Positions 1-8,073 of a stretch of 64,000 nt of DNA are shown piece by piece (position 1 is the stretch's first letter; the number at the start of each line of letters is the position of its first letter). The DNA is from Paraburkholderia madseniana (GTDB lineage: Bacteria; Pseudomonadota; Gammaproteobacteria; Burkholderiales; Burkholderiaceae). The notes under the pieces are model-generated. The model did no database searches. It was not told the DNA's origin and worked only from the letters and a program-made list of their open reading frames with translations. The stretch covers positions 20,345 through 84,344 of the forward strand of contig NZ_VOSW01000043.1 in assembly GCF_009690905.1 (NCBI RefSeq), written 5' to 3'. Both the position numbers and the translations under genes were made by a program.

Positions 1-575
1 GCCGAACGGCACGATTGGGCGAAGGTCCGCTGTACCTTGGAAGCCGTCGTTGAAGGAGCAACGGGTCGAGGGCCCTTGTGGGTCGATCAGCGACTGTCGT
101 CATCCGGCTCAGTGCGGCCAACTGCGGACGCTCGTTAGCGAACTCTCAGGGACGTCCGAACGTCGGCTGCCCCGCCGACATCGGGCGTTCGCGAGCGCCA
201 ATGGCTGGACGTCAGCGCGTGCGGACGTTCGTGTTGTATTCGAATCAACTTTCTGCGAATTATTGTCTTCCGCTAGTTTTGCTTTTCCATGCCGAAGTGA
301 GCCTATTCATTTCAGCCTCATAAGTCGCGCAAAGTTTAACGATTCGCTCGAGGCAACCGCCGACGCGCAACATGCATTCGTCTCATTCGGGATGCGTGAG
401 AACAACGTCGAAGCTTGGTGTGCGTGTCCCTCATGCTCCGTGCCGTTCCGGATCGCCCTGACCCGGATGTGCTGCCATTCCACTCCGGAATGATGGCTAT
501 TGCCTCGCGGCCTCTACTGCACATGGACGCTTGCGGCCAAGATAGCGACACCCAACACTCTTCGAGGATGACGTC
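1..575. other. Left edge without a convincing gene
   Basis: Several reading frames are open here, but none has a good ribosome binding site or a recognisable protein family, and their compositions look like random high-GC translation. The right end should hold the promoter of the Old Yellow Enzyme gene that starts at 576, and the sequence motif at 485-504 lies in it. I see no RNA gene or mobile element. Confidence 0.5.
485..504 (+). promoter_or_regulatory. Putative operator, motif copy A (weakest)
   Basis: The string CCGGAATGATGGCTATTGCC resembles two better-matched elements at 2041-2065 and 4391-4415. All three lie 70-130 bases before + strand genes of the same metabolic group. Copy A needs a one-base gap and several mismatches, so it could be chance. 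A LysR-type regulator would be the natural candidate to bind; that is inference. Confidence 0.25.
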
Positions 576-1691
576 ATGAGCAAGCTCTTCAGTCGTACGA
601 AAGTCGGACATTTCGATCTGCAACACCGTGTAGTTCTCGCGCCGCTTACGAGAATGCGTACCGAGCCGAGCAATGTCCCGGGTGATCTCATGGTGGAGTA
701 CTACGCACAGCGTGCGACGGACGGTGGCCTGCTCATTACCGACGCGACGGCCGTGTCCCAGCTCGGCATCGCTTACGTCGATGCGCCCGGGATCTACACC
801 GAGGAACAAGTCAAGGGCTGGAAGCGCGTGATCGATGCCGTTCATGCCAAGGGAGCACGCATCTTTCTGCAGATGTGGCACGCGGGCCGTCAGGCGCATC
901 CTGCCAACACTGGCGGGGTCACACCCGTCGCCCCGTCGCCGTTGCGTTCGCTCGAGCATGCTGCGATTCGCGACGAGAGCGGCCAGGTCAGCGAGGCGGA
1001 ACTGATCGTGCCTCGCCCCCTCGAGACCGCGGAAATCCCCGTTATCGTCGAGCAATTCCGTCGCAGCGCTGAACTCGCAAAGCAGGCCGGCTTCGACGGC
1101 GTTGAGCTCCACGGTGCCAACGGCTACCTGTTCGAGCAGTTCCTGCTCGACGGCACGAACCATCGCAGTGACGAGTACGGCGGCTCGATCGAGAACCGCG
1201 CTCGTTTCCTATTCGATACGCTCGATGCAGTCGTTTCCGTGTGGGGTCCCGCTCGCGTGGCCGTCCGTCTTTCGCCGAGCGGCGTTTACGGCACCATGTC
1301 CGATAGCAATCCGCATGCGACGTTCGGCTATGTGGCGGGCCGGCTCAATCAGTATGACCTCGCATACGTCCACGTGATCGAACCGCGCATTCGCGGCATT
1401 GTGGAGAAGGAGACGACCGACGCGGACGTCTCTTCGAAGGACATTCGCCGAATCTACAAGGGCACGATCATTGCCGCCGGCGGTTTCACCGGTGAGAGCG
1501 CTGAGCAGATCGTTGTCGATGGCCATGCGGATCTCGTTGCCTTCGGCCGGATGTTCATTTCGAACCCCGATCTTCCGGAGCGACTGCGTACTGGCGCGCC
1601 GCTCAATCGATACGATCGCTCGACGTTCTACGGTGGCGACGCGCGGGGCTACACCGACTACAAATCGCTGCCTGAAGAAGTCGCGGCCTGA
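576..1691 (+). CDS. Old Yellow Enzyme family alkene reductase (NADH:flavin oxidoreductase)
   Basis: A 371-residue FMN-dependent TIM-barrel protein of the Old Yellow Enzyme / N-ethylmaleimide reductase family, which reduces activated C=C bonds of enones, maleimides or nitro compounds with NAD(P)H. Family features are the N-terminal VLAPLTRMR segment, the WHAGRQAH strand, the ELHGANGYLFEQFL substrate/flavin loop, the R.D.YGG-type segment (HRSDEYGGS) and a C-terminal phosphate-binding segment with AAGGF and AFGRMFISNPDL. Length is normal. A GAGGATG-like ribosome site precedes the ATG. It opens a run of oxidative and hydrolytic genes and may reduce an unsaturated ketone in that pathway, which is inference. 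It could equally be a stand-alone electrophile detoxification enzyme. Confidence 0.93.
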   Translation: MSKLFSRTKVGHFDLQHRVVLAPLTRMRTEPSNVPGDLMVEYYAQRATDGGLLITDATAVSQLGIAYVDAPGIYTEEQVKGWKRVIDAVHAKGARIFLQMWHAGRQAHPANTGGVTPVAPSPLRSLEHAAIRDESGQVSEAELIVPRPLETAEIPVIVEQFRRSAELAKQAGFDGVELHGANGYLFEQFLLDGTNHRSDEYGGSIENRARFLFDTLDAVVSVWGPARVAVRLSPSGVYGTMSDSNPHATFGYVAGRLNQYDLAYVHVIEPRIRGIVEKETTDADVSSKDIRRIYKGTIIAAGGFTGESAEQIVVDGHADLVAFGRMFISNPDLPERLRTGAPLNRYDRSTFYGGDARGYTDYKSLPEEVAA

Positions 1692-2174
1692 ATGTGTTTG
1701 CGGGCCAAGGGCGGCGCAGTGGCCGTTGACCCCGTCGCCCTTGAGTTCGGGCGCGCTGTTCTGCGGGTAAAACGCAGTACCAACCCGATTCCGTCGATGA
1801 ATCGACGCCATCCACTCGCATTTCGGCGGGTCAACCGCAAGTTGTTTCCGACCGCAATCGGCCTGGCGCATCACAAGGAAATTGGCTGCACGTTGTAGCG
1901 GGTGAGGAGTGCTTCGCTTCACGCGATGACATCGGCAACGCATCGGCATGCCGGAGCCGAGTACCGCGTTTTCATCGTCGAAGGTGGCGAGTGAGGCGCC
2001 AGCGCCGTTGAGGTGGAAGCCCGGCCCTGTAGAGCGGCATTGCCTGCTGGAATGAATCTTATGCCGCGCCCGGCACTACCTCGCTGACCTGCTCCTCGCT
2101 AGCATGTTCTGCGTCGGCTCAGGGCTGCATTCAAACGGCAGAGGCCTGGAACGGCTAGCACAATCGGAGGAACG
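1692..2174. other. Intergenic region before the TauD-type gene
   Basis: About 480 bases without a believable gene; the only open frame of note (1692-1898, +) has no family signature. It contains motif copy B at 2041-2065 and an AATCGGAGGAACG ribosome site just before 2175. The rest shows nothing I recognise. Confidence 0.5.
2041..2065 (+). promoter_or_regulatory. Putative operator, motif copy B
   Basis: The string CTGGAATGAATCTTATGCC, preceded by TGCCTG, matches copy C at 4391-4415 in 16 of 19 positions, with the TGCCTG flank also shared. Copy B lies about 110 bases before the dioxygenase start. Such similarity between two intergenic regions in one metabolic group suggests a common regulator site; the protein is unknown. 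Confidence 0.45.
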
Positions 2175-2945
2175 ATGAAGTTCAGAGCAATGAATATGGG
2201 CTTTGGCGCGCACGTCGATGAGGTCGATCTAACCTCGTTGACGCAAGACGATGTGGATCGGTTACATACGGCGCTTCTCGAGCACGGCTTGCTGGTCATC
2301 CGGAATCAGAAGCTTTCGCCTGCAGGGCAGGTCAGGATCTCGGAGGTCTTTGGCACGCTCGAAACGTTTCCGTCGGGCGAAGGGCAGTTGGCCGAATATC
2401 CGCAAATCTTTCGCGTGGCCAGCCACCCCGCTAAAGGCCATACGAACGTTGGCCGCTACTGGCATTCCGACGGCTCGTTCCGTGCAGAAGCCACGCCTAT
2501 CTCGATCTGGTATCTGGTCGCGCAACCGGCCACTGGCGGCGAGACGCTTTTTGCCGATCTGCGGGAGGCGTACAGGGCCTTGCCCGATGAGAGGAAGCCC
2601 GCGATCGATGGTCTCATCACGCTGCATCGAAACGGGATAAGACATCCGCTCGTCATGCGGCATCCTGCGACACGCGAGCCGTCGATCTATTTCAATGTCG
2701 GTCTTACCGGCGGCGTCGTGGGCTATACGCCTGAACAGTTCATGGCATTGCGGACCGATCTGAACGATCACCTTTCCCGCGCAGGTGCCGCTTACGTCCA
2801 TCACTGGCGCGAAGGCGACGTCATCATTGCCGACAACTTCCGGGTTGCCCACCGGGCTACGCCGATCTCGGTGGATCAGCATCGCATTCTCGATCGAACG
2901 ACGATACGGGCTGATGGCGTTTACTGGGGCAAGGCGCAGAAGTGA
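2175..2945 (+). CDS. TauD/TfdA family Fe(II)/2-oxoglutarate-dependent dioxygenase
   Basis: A 256-residue member of the TauD/TfdA family, which uses Fe(II), O2 and 2-oxoglutarate to hydroxylate a substrate, often releasing sulfite, an aldehyde or a phenol. The iron triad is visible as H97-x-D99 (in RYWHSDGSF) and a distal histidine near residue 226 (in DNFRVAHRATP), with the following arginines available for 2-oxoglutarate. Length is a little short of TauD (about 280), closer to carnitine- or alpha-ketoglutarate-dependent catabolic homologues. A strong GGAGG precedes the ATG. It is separated from both neighbours by long gaps and is probably its own transcription unit. The substrate cannot be read from sequence. 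Confidence 0.9.
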   Translation: MKFRAMNMGFGAHVDEVDLTSLTQDDVDRLHTALLEHGLLVIRNQKLSPAGQVRISEVFGTLETFPSGEGQLAEYPQIFRVASHPAKGHTNVGRYWHSDGSFRAEATPISIWYLVAQPATGGETLFADLREAYRALPDERKPAIDGLITLHRNGIRHPLVMRHPATREPSIYFNVGLTGGVVGYTPEQFMALRTDLNDHLSRAGAAYVHHWREGDVIIADNFRVAHRATPISVDQHRILDRTTIRADGVYWGKAQK

Positions 2946-3054
2946 AGGGCCGCAGCCCGTGGGCGTGCCGGCCCGCGCGAAATACTCCATTTTGCCGACG
3001 ACGCGCCGCGCGCTCTGCGCAATGCGGCGCGCCGTCGTCGTCGGGTCACACGCC

Positions 3055-3276
3055 CTACGCCAGGAACAGCGTGTCGTGGGAAGCAAACGCGGAGCCACGT
3101 GGAAGAGGCGCGATGCCGCGCTTCAGGATCGGCGTGCCAACGCCGTCGAGGCCGGGAGGAAACGCGGCAACGTCGTCGCTGAACCCGCAGAGCGGCGCGC
3201 CATCGCCCGAGAAGGCCAGAGACTGGCCATATCCGTTTCCGTTGGGTCCGGATGCGCTCGCCACCACTACCTTCAT
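3055..3276 (-). pseudogene. Remnant of an SMP-30/NHL-like beta-propeller gene with internal deletion
   Basis: A 73-residue minus-strand frame starts MKVVVASASGPNGNGYGQ after an AGGA ribosome site, runs to a FSDD segment and then jumps directly to PPGLDGVGTPILKRGI and FASHDTLFLA before a stop. These pieces look like the first and later blades of a six-bladed propeller protein of the SMP-30/NHL type whose middle, with the metal or substrate site, has been removed in frame. Family assignment rests on remembered sequence patterns only. It lies just downstream of the LysR/MFS hybrid on the same strand, so the same decay may have shrunk both. It could still be a short expressed peptide. Confidence 0.42.
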
Positions 3277-3527
3277 GTCGCCGTTCCTGTCGCCGATTGA
3301 TCGCCCCGGGATCGCCTTCATCATCGCGGCAAGCGGCGGCCCACAGCATGCCGTCACGGGCATAACCGGCTTTCCTCGCTGGCATGGATTGCCGGATGCC
3401 GATCTCTTTTGCGACACGCGGCGCCTCGGGCAAAGCCTGCATCGTTGCGGCGCAGCCCGCTACGAGGACCGCTACCGGGCAGACGCGCGGCCTCGCACCT
3501 TGCGTAGCGCTCGAACGAGGTCGTTAT

Positions 3528-4262
3528 TCATTGCGCGGGCTTTCCGGCAAACAGAAATCGGCTGAGTGCGAGCAGCGGGAACAGCATGCCGACGACCCCG
3601 ACCCAAGTCCAGCCGCCGTGCCTGTACAGCGTGCTCGCGATTGCGGAGCCGGCGGCGGCGCCGCCGACGAAGACGCTCGTCATGTAGATCGAGTTCAGAC
3701 GGTTGCGGCTCTTCGGATCGAGCAGGTAAATTTCGCGCTGTCCCAGGACCAGGTTCATCTGCACCGCAAAGTCGAGCAGCACGCCGGTGCCGACGAGCCC
3801 GAACACGCCGAGGCCCGGTAGCGTCAGTGCCAGCAGCACCGTGACGAGCGTCATCACGACTGCGCCGAAGCCGAATACCGCGCGCCACCCGAACTGCGCG
3901 GCGATGAAGCTCGAGATCGGACGCGAGAGCAGAATGCCGAGCACCAGCCCGCTCATGATCGTGCCGACCACGCGGCCACGCGTCTCGGCCGCCGCGAAAT
4001 CTGCGCTGCGAGCCTCGTCGGTTGCCGAGTCGACGGCTGCGAGAATCGCCTTGGCGCGCTCGTAGAAGCGTCCACCGGGTTCGGTGACAGAGAGGTGTCG
4101 CGTCGTGCGATGCAGCACGACGGTCTGCAACTGCTGCTCCAGCGCCGTGACTGCGCGCGAAACCTGCGCAGCCGTCACGTTGTTTTCTTTCGCGACGGCG
4201 GTGAAGGAACCGGTTTCGACCACGCGGACGAATATCCGCATACTGCTGACGATATCTGCCAT
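3528..4262 (-). CDS. LysR DNA-binding domain fused in frame to MFS transporter remnants
   Basis: A 244-residue hybrid. Residues 1-92 are a complete LysR-type winged helix and linker (MRIFVRVVETGSFTAVA, then AAQVSRAVTALE and the HRTTRHLSVTEPG wing). From about residue 95 (RGRVVGTIMSG) the sequence is that of a drug-type MFS permease, first the TM4-6 region, then, after LTLPG near residue 150, a jump to the TM9-12 region (LLDFAVQMNLVLGQREIY). The LysR effector domain and about half of the permease are missing. The junction sits on CGCGGCCGC-like sequence coding for RGR, which both parents commonly carry, so deletion between short repeats is likely. The start is the ATG before ADIVSS; an upstream in-frame ATG adds 19 unlikely residues. 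It may be an inactive relic or a membrane-tethered DNA-binding protein. Confidence 0.7.
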   Translation of the reverse strand: MADIVSSMRIFVRVVETGSFTAVAKENNVTAAQVSRAVTALEQQLQTVVLHRTTRHLSVTEPGGRFYERAKAILAAVDSATDEARSADFAAAETRGRVVGTIMSGLVLGILLSRPISSFIAAQFGWRAVFGFGAVVMTLVTVLLALTLPGLGVFGLVGTGVLLDFAVQMNLVLGQREIYLLDPKSRNRLNSIYMTSVFVGGAAAGSAIASTLYRHGGWTWVGVVGMLFPLLALSRFLFAGKPAQ

Positions 4263-4390
4263 TCTGTTCCCGGACGGTGAGACCACCCATTTTTCTCCGG
4301 AGCGCTGGCTTGGAGCCAACCTTTCTCAATGTGCTACCGCATCCTGGCGCAGTCTGACATCAGGCGTGGCGGGGGCGTTAGACGTCGTAT

Positions 4391-4415
4391 GCCTGCCTGG
4401 AATGGATGTTATGCG
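4391..4415 (+). promoter_or_regulatory. Putative operator, motif copy C
   Basis: The string CTGGAATGGATGTTATGCG, preceded by TGCCTGC, is the best partner of copy B. It lies 75 bases before the AhpD-like gene and 129 bases upstream of the LysR/MFS hybrid start, the classical place for a LysR-type site between divergent genes. The intact DNA-binding domain of the hybrid makes it the nearest candidate binder, which is inference. Confidence 0.45.
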
Positions 4416-4489
4416 TATCGAGGGTCTTCTACCAGCGTGACGCCGCGCGCATCATCTGCTCACCACGAATTTCCCGTTTGGAGAAGATC

Positions 4490-5056
4490 ATGAGCACGTT
4501 CCCGTCATACACCATTGAGACCGCACCGGCCGCTTCGAAACCCGCCCTGGAAGACGCGAAAAAGACCTTTGGCTTTGTGCCGAATCTCCAGTCTCACATG
4601 GCCGAATCGCCTGAGCTCCTTGCCGGCTACTCCGCCCTCTGGGACCTCTTTGCCAGGAGTACGCTTACCTCGCATGAGCAGCAGGTCGTCTATCTGACCT
4701 CGAACTTCGAAAACAATTGCCATTACTGTATGGCCGGCCATTCGGCACTTGCCCGGATGATCAAGATGGATCCCGCTGTCATCGCCGCGCTGCGCGATGG
4801 AGAGCCGCTGCCTGATCCGAAGCTTGAAGCCCTGCATCGCTTCACGACGATTGTCGTACGCGAACGCGGCTTTGCTTCTGATGCGGATGTCGAGGCATTT
4901 CTCGCCGCCGGCTTCACGCGCCAGAATGTGCTTGAAGTGATACTCGGCGTTGCCACGAAGGTCATGAGCAACTATACGAACCACATCGTACATACGCAGT
5001 ACGACCCGTTCATGAAGGGCAACGAGTGGACGAAGCCGGTAAAGTCCGCCGCCTGA
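4490..5056 (+). CDS. Carboxymuconolactone decarboxylase / AhpD-like protein
   Basis: A 188-residue all-helical protein of the carboxymuconolactone decarboxylase/AhpD superfamily. The peroxidase-type signature C77-x2-C80-x3-H84 (ENNCHYCMAGH) is intact, favouring an AhpD-like thiol peroxidase or disulfide reductase role over lactone decarboxylation. The start chosen is the ATG after GGAGAAGATC; an upstream in-frame ATG at 4406 would add 28 residues unlike the family. It is transcribed away from the LysR/MFS hybrid and probably heads an operon with the cupin gene 43 bases downstream. It may protect the oxygen-using enzymes of the cluster from peroxide; that role is inferred. Confidence 0.9.
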   Translation: MSTFPSYTIETAPAASKPALEDAKKTFGFVPNLQSHMAESPELLAGYSALWDLFARSTLTSHEQQVVYLTSNFENNCHYCMAGHSALARMIKMDPAVIAALRDGEPLPDPKLEALHRFTTIVVRERGFASDADVEAFLAAGFTRQNVLEVILGVATKVMSNYTNHIVHTQYDPFMKGNEWTKPVKSAA

Positions 5057-5099
5057 CCCGTGCGCTCGATGCGTCGATATCTTCTGGAGGTCTCGTAAC

Positions 5100-5642
5100 A
5101 TGACCAACACAACTGCAAGAAAGCCTGATGAGCGTGCTATCCCTTATCAGCTGCCTCAACCGCCTGACATGTCACCCGACATCGTGCACTTGGGCATACT
5201 CGATAAATGGCTGGAGGACGATAACCTTTGGGTGCCGATGACGCCGACTGTTTCGTTCAAGCCGCTGCTTCTCAGCGCCAGCCAGGGCTACTACGTCAAT
5301 CTACTTAGAGTGCGCCAGTCCGGCGTGCTCTCGCGTCACCGTCATACCGGGCCTGTCCACGCGATCGTTCTGCGAGGCAGATGGTATTACCTCGAGCACG
5401 ACTGGGTTGCGGAGCAGGGTGGCTACGCACACGAGCCGGCAGGCGAGACGCACACCCTGTACGTGCCCGAGGACGTAACTGAGATGATCACGTGGTTCCA
5501 TGTTACGGACGGGTACACCTACGTCGATCCCCAAGGCACAGCAGTGGGATACGAAGATGTGTTCACGAAAATCGAAGCGGCTCGCAGGCATTACGAAGAG
5601 ATCGGCCTCGGCGCCGACTACGTAAAGCAGTTCATTCGCTAA
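5100..5642 (+). CDS. Cupin protein of the 2,4'-dihydroxyacetophenone dioxygenase family
   Basis: A 180-residue single-domain cupin. The segment around residues 72-125 (SGVLSRHRHTGPVHAIVL, then YYLEHDW and EPAGETHTL) carries the histidine and glutamate metal ligands of the family whose characterised member is a non-haem Fe dioxygenase cleaving a hydroxyaryl ketone between carbonyl and alcohol carbons. Length and end-to-end pattern fit that group well. A GGAGG ribosome site precedes the ATG. It follows the AhpD-like gene closely and precedes an alpha/beta hydrolase, consistent with ketone side-chain cleavage. The true substrate may well differ from the namesake. Confidence 0.85.
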   Translation: MTNTTARKPDERAIPYQLPQPPDMSPDIVHLGILDKWLEDDNLWVPMTPTVSFKPLLLSASQGYYVNLLRVRQSGVLSRHRHTGPVHAIVLRGRWYYLEHDWVAEQGGYAHEPAGETHTLYVPEDVTEMITWFHVTDGYTYVDPQGTAVGYEDVFTKIEAARRHYEEIGLGADYVKQFIR

Positions 5643-5765
5643 GCGTATTCGTTATCTGCGGGCTTCGGATGCCGCGAAAGCACGAACGAAGATGTGCCCC
5701 ATGCGCGGCGGAGGCCGCGCACCTCGATCGCCCGGCACAACGGGCTGCAACGGAGGATTTTCACC

Positions 5766-6581
5766 ATGGAACGAAAAACTGTTGACGTGAATGGCGTACC
5801 GGTCAGCTACCTGAGCGCCGGTGACCCGGCAGGATCCGTCTTGTTGTTGCTGCACGGCACCTATTGGAGCCGCGTATGGCAGCCGGTACTCGACGATCTG
5901 GCCGCTGCCGGATTACGCCCCATCGCGGTAGATTTCCCTGGTTCCGGCCGCTCGGGTGGCGAGCTGACCATTGCGGATGCCTCGATTCCCGCTTTGGCGG
6001 GTTGGCTGCCGCGCTTCCTGGATGCGCTCGGTATCGCGGGACCGGTAGGCGTCGCCGGGCACGACATTGGCGGGGGCATTGCGCAGGAGGTGCTGGTCGA
6101 TGGAACGATAGAGGTCAGCAAGCTGGCGCTCGTCAATGCAGTGATGTTCGATTCGTGGCCAGTGCCCGGCGTTGCCCGGTTCCGCGATCCGGCGGTGGCC
6201 GCTGCGACGACGACGGAGGATATCCTTGCTGCCCGTCGCAAGTCAGTCCTCACGGCACTGGCCAGGCCAACAACGGAAAGCGAAGTGGCCGAGTATCTCG
6301 AACCTTGGACGGACCCGCGCGTCGCACGGTCGTGGATCGCCTTGGCCGGTGCGGCGGACAATCGTTACACGATGGAGCTGTTGCCGCGCCTTCGCGCGTC
6401 GCAGACGCCAAAGCTGCTCGTCTGGGGCGAAGACGACAGCTTCCAGCTCGTCGAGCACGCGGAGCGCTTCGCCAAAGAGATCCCGAACACGCAGCTTGTC
6501 CGGATTCCCAAGGCGGGCCACATCCCCATGGAAAATGACGCTGTCGCAGTGGCTCGCGCGTTGGCTGGGTTCTTCATCTGA
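5766..6581 (+). CDS. Alpha/beta hydrolase with aspartate nucleophile (epoxide hydrolase/dehalogenase type)
   Basis: A 271-residue alpha/beta-fold hydrolase. The oxyanion segment is LLLHGTYW near residue 29; the nucleophile elbow GVAGHDIGGG puts aspartate at position 100 where esterases have serine; the acid is in LLVWGEDDSF and the histidine in KAGHIPMEND. An Asp nucleophile is the mark of epoxide hydrolases and haloalkane or haloacetate dehalogenases. The start is the ATG after GGAGGATTTTCACC; an upstream in-frame ATG would add 24 arginine-rich residues without family support. It lies 123 bases after the cupin gene, probably in the same transcription unit. Cofactor-free oxygenases of this fold with similar elbows are an alternative. 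Confidence 0.88.
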   Translation: MERKTVDVNGVPVSYLSAGDPAGSVLLLLHGTYWSRVWQPVLDDLAAAGLRPIAVDFPGSGRSGGELTIADASIPALAGWLPRFLDALGIAGPVGVAGHDIGGGIAQEVLVDGTIEVSKLALVNAVMFDSWPVPGVARFRDPAVAAATTTEDILAARRKSVLTALARPTTESEVAEYLEPWTDPRVARSWIALAGAADNRYTMELLPRLRASQTPKLLVWGEDDSFQLVEHAERFAKEIPNTQLVRIPKAGHIPMENDAVAVARALAGFFI

Positions 6582-6832
6582 CGCAGAGCAGCAGGCGGGA
6601 GTGGTTGTCGCTCGCCGGTCCTTTCCCAGCTCGCGGATGGGACTCATGCAAGGTTCGGCAAGGTACTTGCCGGTCAGGCGTCCGGTCAATTGTGTGTGTT
6701 TCGAAAGCGAGGCGGCGAACTCTCGCGTTACTCCAGGGGGCTTGGTGAGAAGCCCTTCCACAGTATCTAGTGAAGTCGGCCCGCTGCAGACTGGCAGGGC
6801 TAATTCAGTCAGTTCGGACATAGGAGAACATC

Positions 6833-7609
6833 ATGCAAACGAATCTGGAAAACTATTTCACTGCCTACCGCAACCTGAAGTTGATGCGGGATGAGGACGG
6901 CGTGCTGGTCGTGCAATTCCATAGCAATGGCGGCCCGCTCACTTTCACGGCAGAGGCCCACACGGAGGTTGTTGATGCGTTCTACCGGATTTCGCAGGAC
7001 CGGGCGAACAAGATCGTCATCCTCACGGGTGCAGGCGGGGACTTCATGACCGGGGTTGACTGGGCATCTTTCAAGGACGTCTCCGATCCCGACGTTTGGA
7101 GCCAGATCCATGACGAAGGCGTTCAGGTCCTGGAAAACATCGCCAATATACGCGTGCCAGTCATCGCGGCCATCGAGGGGCGTGCCCATATCCACTCGGA
7201 GTATGTTCTGCTGGCCAACGTCATCGTGGCAACAGAAGACGCATCCTTTCACGACATGGGCCACTATGCTGCGGGTGTCGTGCCTGGCGACGGTATCTTT
7301 ACCACCTGGAGCTATCGCGCGGGAGCGGGACGGGCAGAAGCTTTCCTGCTCAACGCGCAGCCGATTACGGCGGCGGTCGCACGCGAGTGGGGGGTGGTTG
7401 CTGAGGTCGTGCCAGACGGCCAGGCGCTTGGCCGCGCACAGGAATTGGCGAGGCAGTATTTGAAAGCGCCGGAAGTGGCACGCCGCAACACGCGCGTACA
7501 CTTTATTTGGCCCTTGAAGCAACGCATCGTGCAGGAAGTTGGCTATGGGTTGTCGCTCGAAGGCGCCTCCGCAGCCGCCCTTGTGAAAACAATGCAGGCG
7601 AAGAGCTGA
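6833..7609 (+). CDS. Crotonase-fold hydrolase resembling 6-oxocamphor hydrolase
   Basis: A 258-residue enoyl-CoA hydratase/isomerase-superfamily protein. It does not look like an ordinary CoA enzyme: it keeps the residues remembered as important in the beta-diketone C-C hydrolase 6-oxocamphor hydrolase, namely H30 (VQFHSNGGPL), H121 (AHIHSEY), H144 (FHDMGHY), D153 (VVPGDG) and E243 (LSLEGAS). That enzyme performs a retro-Claisen ring opening of a cyclic 1,3-diketone without CoA. An AGGAGAACATC ribosome site fixes the start. With the Old Yellow Enzyme, cupin and hydrolase upstream it suggests breakdown of an alicyclic or aryl diketone; the actual substrate is unknown and a CoA-dependent role is not excluded. 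Confidence 0.82.
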   Translation: MQTNLENYFTAYRNLKLMRDEDGVLVVQFHSNGGPLTFTAEAHTEVVDAFYRISQDRANKIVILTGAGGDFMTGVDWASFKDVSDPDVWSQIHDEGVQVLENIANIRVPVIAAIEGRAHIHSEYVLLANVIVATEDASFHDMGHYAAGVVPGDGIFTTWSYRAGAGRAEAFLLNAQPITAAVAREWGVVAEVVPDGQALGRAQELARQYLKAPEVARRNTRVHFIWPLKQRIVQEVGYGLSLEGASAAALVKTMQAKS

Positions 7610-8073
7610 CCGCTACGAGCGGCACCTCTCGATTTGCGGAAATATGGGAAGGCGAGTGCGTTGTCGGGTACCGTTGTGGCGCACTTGCTCAGGCCCGAGA
7701 TCGATCCCTACCGCGGCCTCGCACCGCGATTGATCCGGAGCTCATGATCCGCATGTTGAAGAGTAGAAAAGTTTGTGCTGTTCGCCGCCCATCATGACGA
7801 ATCACTCCCGTCGATCGATGTCTTCCAGGATACCGAACAATCCGTACGTCGGCAGACTTTTTCAACACAATCCGTTACTGAGCTGACGATGGGGGACTAG
7901 TCGGGGCGAACGGCAGCTTTGACTGTCGCCGAGGCCGACAGTGCGAGAGGCGCGCCTCGTTCGTATTCTACGTTCGGTAGCCGGGGTCGGCGTGGCGCAC
8001 CTGGCCAATACTCGCAAGCAGTGGACGGCAGCGATCTGCCGGACTGGCAACGGACATTCGACACGAGAGCCAC
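7610..8073. other. Intergenic region before LysR gene
   Basis: About 460 bases with no credible gene. It must hold the 3' end signals of the crotonase gene and the promoter of the LysR gene at 8074. I found no strong hairpin with a T run and no recognisable operator. Confidence 0.5.

Noticed and set aside
50..493. 147-residue + strand frame at the left edge
   Set aside because: Poor ribosome site, no family features and irregular composition.
336..1163. 275-residue minus-strand frame over the Old Yellow Enzyme gene
   Set aside because: Antisense of a well-supported gene; no family features and typical high-GC shadow composition.
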